A stretch of DNA of 19,662 bases, taken from the NCBI GenBank assembly GCA_030740295.1, contig JASLXP010000559.1, positions 1-19,662 on the forward strand, given 5' to 3'. Below the pieces are notes generated by a model, which was given only the letters and a program-made list of their open reading frames with translations, had not been told where the DNA came from and ran no database searches. The stretch comes from Planctomycetota bacterium (GTDB taxonomy: Bacteria; Planctomycetota; PUPC01; JACPCR01). Shown here piece after piece: positions 14,634-19,662 of this stretch. A program made the translations under genes and the position numbers. Each line of letters starts with the position of its first letter. Position 1 is the stretch's first letter.

Positions 14634-16237
14634 TACTTGTCGCCGACGACCTTCTTGAAGCTCAAGTTATCATACTTGCGGCCGCCCCCTATCGCTCCGA
14701 CATCGCGTGAGGCGGACAGAACCAGCAGGATGTCTCCCTGGCCGTCATAGTCGAACTCAAGGCTTTACATCCCGGTTTCGTGCATCTTGAAATCGCGCTC
14801 GGCCAGCCTGGTGAGGGTTGCCCCTCCGGTGGCATGGACCGGGGCAGCCTGGCCGCGGCTTCCTTTGGCGGACAAGGCCAGCTCAAATCCGGCGTCGTTG
14901 GCTTCGCCCGGATCGTATTTGTAAAGGCTGACGAAGAAGTGGGCGTCTTTGCCGGCGCGAACATCGGGATCCAGTTTGGCCTCCCTCTTGGCGCGCCGCC
15001 CACCACCACCGCGACCTCTCTTTCCTTCTCTAGGGGCGTCCGCGGGCAGGTCAATGTTGAACTGCGTCTTGCCCGCGGTGGCCGGCAATGTGTTTCTGAT
15101 CATCTCCGCGCCACGCGGAGAATTTGAAGCAGAGAGATTCTAACGCTTCGTTTGAGGGGCGAAGCACTTGTTAACTTCGAACCCGGGACGATAGAAATAC
15201 GCGACGGAATAAGGATTCTCCCAATCGATTTCGCTGAATCTCTGCTTGGCGTGCTCACTGAGGGGAACCTGAAGAGTTTCAACAAACTGGGGAGAGACGT
15301 CTGTCTCTGATGCCGCGCAACTGGCAACGATCCAATTCAAGATCTGTATGTTTCTGTTCCCGCCATGGTTGGCTGTTTCAAGAAGGTGGTGGTAGTAGCT
15401 TTTCACCCACCTGAGGTCTCCGCCAGAGAGCTTGAGGAGCATCTCGTTGTAGAAGCCATTGAAGTCGGATCCCAGAGCTTTGGTGGTTGCCCGGTCATAG
15501 GCAATGAGCTTGGAGAAGTTGAAACTGGCGGCCCTGCTCTTTGCCAGCAGCTTGGAATTGTGGGGGCGCGGCCGTTCCATTGCATAGGCCTGGGCAACCG
15601 TGCCCATATGGACCGCGAAGGCGCTGTCGTAAGCAAACTTCTTCCAGACGGCGCCGGTAAACCAGCACCGGCCCATCTCGTAAAAGTAGTACCATTCCAC
15701 GTCGCCCTTTGTCGCCATCTCGTAGCCCTTGTCATAGAAGGTAGCGACGTCGATGCCCTGGTGTCCGATCCAGCCCTGGCCGATGGCAACGGCTTGCTTA
15801 CGCGGAATCGCGACCATGGCTGCCGTGCCTTGATAGTTCTTCCCCTTGCGGGGCCTATCGCGCATGACGTATGCGTAAGCCGCCCAGCCCCGATGCAGTC
15901 GAGCGACCAAGGATTTGATGACATTGTCATCGAATTGACCCTGATGGCTGGCAAGGGTGAGGAAGGCTAGCTCCGGCCCTTTCCAGGCAATCATCCGCTT
16001 ATCAATCTTGCTGGCTTTCCATTTGGGATTGCTGCACATCCCTGACCCGTCGAATACTTCGCTCTTGGTGATGTCTGTGGCGGCAACCTTCGATCCGGGC
16101 ACATCGACGAGCCTGGATTTCGGATCTGAAGCCACGGCCTCCCCTAGTGCCGGAGACCGACTAACGAGAAGCACTTTGGACAGAAACAACACTTTCAGTG
16201 TTGTCGGAATCCTGGACTTTCCAATTGTGGTATTCAT
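14633..16237 (-). pseudogene. Interrupted gene for a secreted protein (two in-frame stop codons)
   Basis: One frame of 535 codons runs from ATG 16237 to TAA 14633, interrupted by TAG (15142-15140) and TAA (14767-14765). The three stretches keep frame with no indel and all look like protein. Part one (365 residues) has a signal peptide (MNTTIGKSRIPTTLKVLFLS...), then a probable alpha-rich domain with 'GWIGHQGIDV' and 'YYFYEMGRCWF' (about 183-193). Part two (about 124 residues) carries a charged GR-rich loop and beta-strand-like 'AHFFVSLYKYDPGEAND' and 'DAGFELALSAKGSRG'. Part three (43 residues) closes with 'GQGDILLVLSAS' and 'YDNLSFKKV', a beta-sandwich ending. The family is not recognised; YEMGR sits where metallopeptidases of the M60 type have HExGH, but that is weak. 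Recent decay, or sequencing errors, is the simplest reading; readthrough is possible. GTGAAAGG precedes the start. Confidence 0.6.
15140..16237 (-). CDS. Uncharacterised secreted protein (the longest uninterrupted part of the broken gene)
   Basis: If the TAG at 15140 is a true stop, this is a 365-residue exported protein. Codons 1-35 give a signal peptide of basic residues plus a hydrophobic run (LKVLFLSKVLLVS). The mature part is aromatic-rich with a repeated W/Y pattern ('GWAAYAYVMRDRP', 'DVEWYYFYEMGR', 'RWVKSYYHHLL'). It might fold on its own and stay functional without the C-terminal sandwich. An earlier ATG at 16279 gives a non-leader extension and is not favoured. I know of no family with certainty. 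Confidence 0.5.
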   Translation of the reverse strand: MNTTIGKSRIPTTLKVLFLSKVLLVSRSPALGEAVASDPKSRLVDVPGSKVAATDITKSEVFDGSGMCSNPKWKASKIDKRMIAWKGPELAFLTLASHQGQFDDNVIKSLVARLHRGWAAYAYVMRDRPRKGKNYQGTAAMVAIPRKQAVAIGQGWIGHQGIDVATFYDKGYEMATKGDVEWYYFYEMGRCWFTGAVWKKFAYDSAFAVHMGTVAQAYAMERPRPHNSKLLAKSRAASFNFSKLIAYDRATTKALGSDFNGFYNEMLLKLSGGDLRWVKSYYHHLLETANHGGNRNIQILNWIVASCAASETDVSPQFVETLQVPLSEHAKQRFSEIDWENPYSVAYFYRPGFEVNKCFAPQTKR

Positions 16238-16530
16238 ATGCCTTTCACGGACATCCTGGTGTGCCCCGCTTGCGCTCATTGTTTAAAGTCTTTCAAGCCC
16301 ACTCTAAGAAGGTCAAGACGCGGTGCAAGCCGCAGCCGCAGCCTCAGTTGGCTCAGGTTATCCTCCGGGCCGGCATCGGCAAAGCCGCCCCGGGAAGTCC
16401 CCATTTTATGCGTCGTGATCAGGCATGATAGTTGGCGCAAACGGGCACTATGCCGTGCAGGCTGGCCCGGCTGCTCTCGATATGATCTTCTTGCCGGATT
16501 ACTTTGCCTGAATTGCCATTCCTGGAACGC

Positions 16531-19011
16531 TCAGTCGATCATGGGGACGGACGGCAGCCGCTGGCCGGTCGCCATGTAGTAGGCGATTCCGATCAGGCCG
16601 GGTATCAGCAGACCCACCAGGTCCCCGGCAATGAGGCCGAGCATCAGCGGCAGGCACCGTTTATAGCCGCGCTCGCCACCGTATCTGTTGACCACGGTGC
16701 GTAGAGCCCACCCAACCAGGAAGGAATGCCAGAGGAGGACACTGGACTGGACCCAGAACAGGATTACCAGAATGGGATGAAGCGGCCACTTGCTCAGTCT
16801 CAGGCGGATTGCCGAAAGGAGCCCCACCGCTGCCGCGCCCGCCAGAAACATCAAGGCCGTCGGCGGCTCCACGGTGATCTCTGAGAACCGGGCAAAGCCC
16901 TCCACCGATTCAACTTTTTCCAAACGGTTCTGGTTTCGCAGCCGCTGCTTCATATGAGCGGCCTTGTCGAACGGGTAACGCGGCACCGCGCCGGTACCCC
17001 ATCCGTCACGGCGGTCCGGGCCCCCGCCGTGCTGGTACATGAGGGTGACCGGCACAGCAATGCCGATCGCCAGGACAACAGCCAGACAGCAGCAGGCTGC
17101 CGTGCGCCCGATCTGAACGCCCCGGTCATCGACCAGTTTCAGCGCGCCGACGAGGAAGGGCATCAGTGCTTCCCGCGGCCGGACGAGCATGACGTTGGAG
17201 AACATGAACATGATAATGGCCGTGTCTGGCCCAATGGCGCCCGCGCCCATGAGCCCCAACAGCGCAGCGCCGGGGTACCAGCCCGCCATGTAAAAGAATA
17301 CGCCAGTCTCAGCCACCACCCGGGACATGACCAGAAAGAGCGTAAACGTGAGAAACGTGTACAGGGCTGCCAACTGCCAGTCGACGCCTGCTGTCGTGAG
17401 ATAGAGAGCGAAGACCACGGTAGAAACGGCGAACATTCGGCCACCCCACACCGCCTCTTCCCCGATTGCCTCATCCGCGGACAGGCCCGCGGCCCGCTTG
17501 AGGACACCCCTGTAGTAGCGGCGCCCCGTATACAGGATTTGAACGAGGAACGCGAGGTATGCCCCCATGGTGAAGAGCTGGGGCAGACTCCCCGAGTACA
17601 GGCCCCCGCCTGCTCCCCCGTAGACCGTGATTCCATAGGCTCCCAGCACCGCAACGACAACGAACCTGAGTGGTGCGGCAATGGCCACCGACAGCGCCAC
17701 GTCGGACCGCACCAGGTAAGCCATGCCCACGGCAATGGGGTAGACGCGGACAGAGAAAATCGCCCAGCCCGCGACCGGGGTGTCGAAAACCGGGAACGCC
17801 GGGCGCAGAGAATTGAAGTCGAACGTCATGGGCACTCGGACCAGATATGCCGGCCAGACCGCGTGCCCATAGTTGAGGATGTTAATGCAGAGTACGGCGC
17901 CGAAAGACCACCGGAATGCATGGCTGCGGAAAACGCTTCCATTCGCGTGTTCTTTGTCGGGGAGAAGGGACTGTGCGAACTTGACCATCGGGTAAGGCAG
18001 CAACTCATGCTGGCTCCACTGCCGGTGCACAACCAGCGACAGGCCTACAACTCCCACCGACAGTACCAGGAACAGCGGGAGCCAGAATGAAAGAGGCCGT
18101 CGCCATGCCGACCACGGAACGCCGGTGAGTGCCACGCGGCCGCCATCCCTGTTGGTGCCCAGCCAGAATGAAGAAACCTCTTCATGGCGTTGCCGTACGT
18201 GGCTGTGGATAGCCTCTGGCCAGATGCTGTCGAGCAGATGCCGATTGAATGTTTCAACATGCTCCGTCCGTACATGTGGGGCCGAGAGCAGGTCCGGCAC
18301 CTGGCTTGCCGAAGCCGGCAGTGCGGCTGCCGGGTCATGCAAGCCGGCATGCTGGAGTATCAGGTTGGCCTGGTCCGGCAGCGTCAGGTCAGGGAATGCG
18401 GCGGCATCGAAGAGGTCCGCCCGGCTGAGGATGCTGTTCAACGCGGCAGCGAGCGTCGCCGTCGTGCCCTTGTCATCAACCGAACCGGCAACCGCCTCAA
18501 TGGCGCGCTGGTGTTCTGAGCCCAGGAGCTCCCAGACACGCTTCAAGGCGGGAGTTTGCGTTCCCGCCCCTGCCGTCAGGCTGGTGCAGATCTGCCCCGG
18601 GCTGACGAAGTCGTTCGCCCGGAAATGGGGTGGCGTCCCTGCGAGCATGTACCCGGGCACCATTTCCATGACGTTCTGGCGACGCCAATTGTGTTTGGTC
18701 TTGACATATTGATGCGGGATCATCATGGCGTTGGTGAAGAAACGCATCAGCCCCGAGTTCGGCACAGCGCACGCAGCAAAGGCCAGCGCCAGAACCACTG
18801 CCGTTTCAGAACCGGTCAGAGACCAGCCCTCCCGCACCCGTGCCAGCAGCGGGTTGACGCCCAGCAACGCCAGGATCAAAAGCCCATACACACCATGCGG
18901 CATGTAATTGCCGATAAAATACGCCTGCTTGACGACGTGGTCGTTGATATAGGTGAACCCGCCAAGGAAAGCCGCCGCGAGTAACCCGATTATTACCGCC
19001 CGTTTAGTCAT
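16531..19011 (-). CDS. DUF6785/DUF6784-type polytopic membrane protein (OPT-transporter-like)
   Basis: 826 residues with about a dozen or more hydrophobic segments. The N-terminal region 'YINDHVVKQAYFIGNYMPHG' and 'SETAVVLALAFAACAVPNSGLMRFF' fits the DUF6785 family seen in PVC bacteria and distantly related to oligopeptide (OPT) transporters. A soluble, mostly helical segment of about 200 residues (about 120-320) lies between the first helices and the main membrane block. The C-terminal part, from about 720, holds 'FSEITVEPPTALMFLAGAAAVG' followed by four helices (DUF6784-like). Residues 'GAGGGLYSGSLPQL' and 'SRVVAETGVFFYMAGWYPGA' are conserved-looking cores. Transport of peptides, glycan fragments or siderophores is plausible from OPT kinship, but no substrate is known. 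No good ribosome site precedes 19011. It looks intact although the genes around it are broken. Confidence 0.75.
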   Translation of the reverse strand: MTKRAVIIGLLAAAFLGGFTYINDHVVKQAYFIGNYMPHGVYGLLILALLGVNPLLARVREGWSLTGSETAVVLALAFAACAVPNSGLMRFFTNAMMIPHQYVKTKHNWRRQNVMEMVPGYMLAGTPPHFRANDFVSPGQICTSLTAGAGTQTPALKRVWELLGSEHQRAIEAVAGSVDDKGTTATLAAALNSILSRADLFDAAAFPDLTLPDQANLILQHAGLHDPAAALPASASQVPDLLSAPHVRTEHVETFNRHLLDSIWPEAIHSHVRQRHEEVSSFWLGTNRDGGRVALTGVPWSAWRRPLSFWLPLFLVLSVGVVGLSLVVHRQWSQHELLPYPMVKFAQSLLPDKEHANGSVFRSHAFRWSFGAVLCINILNYGHAVWPAYLVRVPMTFDFNSLRPAFPVFDTPVAGWAIFSVRVYPIAVGMAYLVRSDVALSVAIAAPLRFVVVAVLGAYGITVYGGAGGGLYSGSLPQLFTMGAYLAFLVQILYTGRRYYRGVLKRAAGLSADEAIGEEAVWGGRMFAVSTVVFALYLTTAGVDWQLAALYTFLTFTLFLVMSRVVAETGVFFYMAGWYPGAALLGLMGAGAIGPDTAIIMFMFSNVMLVRPREALMPFLVGALKLVDDRGVQIGRTAACCCLAVVLAIGIAVPVTLMYQHGGGPDRRDGWGTGAVPRYPFDKAAHMKQRLRNQNRLEKVESVEGFARFSEITVEPPTALMFLAGAAAVGLLSAIRLRLSKWPLHPILVILFWVQSSVLLWHSFLVGWALRTVVNRYGGERGYKRCLPLMLGLIAGDLVGLLIPGLIGIAYYMATGQRLPSVPMID

Positions 19012-19344
19012 GAGTCAGGGCTCTGCTTCCCGCAGCCGCGTTGTCACGATGAAGATTTGATACGTCTGCCCAGTTATCGCCAATGATACGGGAGACACAA
19101 GGCATCATCTGCTGGATCGAACAGCGTCACAAACGGAATCAACGATTCAACGGAAAGGCTTCCATCCCACATCAGGTGGCGCAGTCCCGTTCGGCGTATC
19201 GCCTTCTGACGATGAGGGTCGACGCAAGTTTGAGTATAACGCGGAAGCAAAGCATGTGGAGTCTGATCTCTGCCCTTTTGGCGGCGCTGGCGATCTCTTT
19301 TCTCACTGCGCGTTGTTGGTGAAAACCTACTTCCACTGGCTCAC
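19012..19344. other. Intergenic region upstream of the membrane protein gene
   Basis: No long gene is convincing here. The minus strand should hold the promoter of the membrane protein gene; TTGTGT...GATAAC (about 19110-19075) is only a weak candidate. On the plus strand, TATAAC (19235-19240) and GGAAG precede an ATG at 19254 that opens a 22-residue hydrophobic peptide (MWSLISALLAALAISFLTARC...), ending at 19322. This could be a small membrane peptide or a chance frame. Confidence 0.3.
19254..19322 (+). CDS. Possible 22-residue hydrophobic small protein
   Basis: A short open frame with GGAAG 6 bases upstream and one continuous hydrophobic stretch capped by Arg-Cys-Trp. It has the look of a single-pass membrane peptide or an isolated leader. 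There is no neighbour relation that supports it, and its 3' side runs into the repeat-bearing segment. Given the short length, chance is a serious alternative. Confidence 0.15.
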   Translation: MWSLISALLAALAISFLTARCW

Positions 19345-19370
19345 CAGGGAGCAGTGCAACGTTATCCTGA

Positions 19371-19435
19371 GATTCGGGGAAGCCATCCAGGAATTCCTGG
19401 GGAGGGAAGTGGCGATGGTTGAATCGCCTCAGCCC
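19371..19435 (+). repeat. Direct repeat, right copy (orphan creatininase 3' end)
   Basis: 65 bases almost identical to 12816-12881: one G fewer in the G-run and one A-to-G change that would turn the creatininase TAA into TGA. The 14-base palindrome is at 19387-19400. Upstream, 19345-19370 keeps weaker, codon-level similarity (REQ..VI..FGEAIQEFL), but no creatininase body is present. The repeat ends four bases before the LamG-like gene stop. Confidence 0.9.
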
Positions 19436-19439
19436 TCGT

Positions 19440-19662
19440 TCAGGGCAGCCCTTTTCGGTCGCGTTCCTTTGCCACTTCTTCCGGCTTCAGCGCGCGGGAA
19501 AAGATGACAAATTCGTCGAAGGCAGTCTGGGCTCTTTTGGCGGTCCGATCCCACACCTGGCTTTGGCCGAGGCTGAAAGAAACCGGAAGGCCTCGAAAGT
19601 ATTTCTCCGGAGCTATGACCGTCTTGCCCGCTGGCTTGCCATCAACATAAAGAGCTATGGAC
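19440..19662 (-). CDS. LamG / concanavalin-like domain protein, C-terminal part
   Basis: The last 73 residues of a gene entering from the right edge. The sequence 'SIALYVDGKPAG', a central strand 'VSFSLGQS', and 'AFDEFVIFSRALKPEEV' form the standard ending of a LamG-type (Laminin_G_3) beta-sandwich: the sugar-binding sandwich closes with 'DEF.I..RAL...E'. Such domains occur at the C-termini of secreted glycan-binding and glycan-degrading proteins in PVC bacteria; the N-terminal part, and so the role, is outside the window. Its stop lies just beyond the right copy of the direct repeat. Confidence 0.75.
   Translation of the reverse strand, partial: SIALYVDGKPAGKTVIAPEKYFRGLPVSFSLGQSQVWDRTAKRAQTAFDEFVIFSRALKPEEVAKERDRKGLP

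Noticed and set aside
15140..15142. TAG read as pyrrolysine
   Set aside because: The same frame is also broken by a TAA, no pyl genes are in the window, and ordinary decay explains both. Kept as a test in the findings.
16276..16404. A 42-codon minus-strand frame ending in an ATGA overlap with the 16279 ATG
   Set aside because: The body is a low-complexity Leu/Arg run, and the downstream gene more likely starts at 16237, so the overlap is probably chance.
16238..16579. A 113-codon plus-strand frame with CPACAHC at the start, like a zinc ribbon
   Set aside because: No second Cys pair at a proper distance, no ribosome site, and basic low-complexity sequence after it.
16954..18090. A 378-codon plus-strand frame antisense to the membrane protein
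   Set aside because: Its composition (rich in R, H, E, Q, P) is the complement of hydrophobic sense codons; an antisense shadow.

Overview
The window is about 60% G+C by eye, densely coded, and rich in secreted proteins with signal peptides. Its families are an unusual glycoside hydrolase with a GH42-like core, a GH123-like DUF4091 protein, a GH29-like fucosidase, concanavalin-fold domains, a DUF6785-type membrane protein, a creatininase, a DegT aminotransferase and a uroporphyrinogen-decarboxylase-like protein. This mix is typical of polysaccharide-degrading members of the PVC group (Lentisphaerae, Kiritimatiellae, Planctomycetes) or similar uncultured phyla. The oxygen-sensitive glycyl radical enzyme points to an anaerobic life. 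The phylum is inferred from gene content only; there is no rRNA or tRNA in the window.

Left part (1-8202, minus strand): four genes read leftwards, in transcription order a 1392-residue multidomain GH42-like protein, a 207-residue ConA-fold protein, a 1005-residue DUF4091 protein and the start of a URO-D-family protein that runs off the window. The first three are probably exported. A conserved non-coding element lies upstream of the first two genes, so they may share control.

Centre (8383-12868, plus strand): a divergently transcribed cassette holds a glycyl radical enzyme with an unusual active-site motif (Gly-Cys-Gly-Gln), a DegT-family PLP enzyme, and a creatininase-family metalloenzyme one base downstream of the DegT stop. 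No radical-SAM activase is present. The chemistry is unknown. The divergent layout suggests that the secreted hydrolases release a substrate that this cytoplasmic cassette processes.

Right part (12865-19662, minus strand): a GH29-like fucosidase and a DUF6785 membrane protein look intact but are surrounded by broken genes: a DUF3472-like 3' fragment, a small membrane-protein remnant, and a secreted-protein frame of 535 codons interrupted by one TAG and one TAA. The whole 6.5-kb stretch is bracketed by near-identical direct repeats of about 65 bp. The left copy is the 3' end of the creatininase gene; the right copy is an orphan beside the end of a LamG-like gene. This is what insertion at, or duplication of, the creatininase 3' end would leave. 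It is the most striking structural feature here, along with the unusual glycyl radical enzyme.
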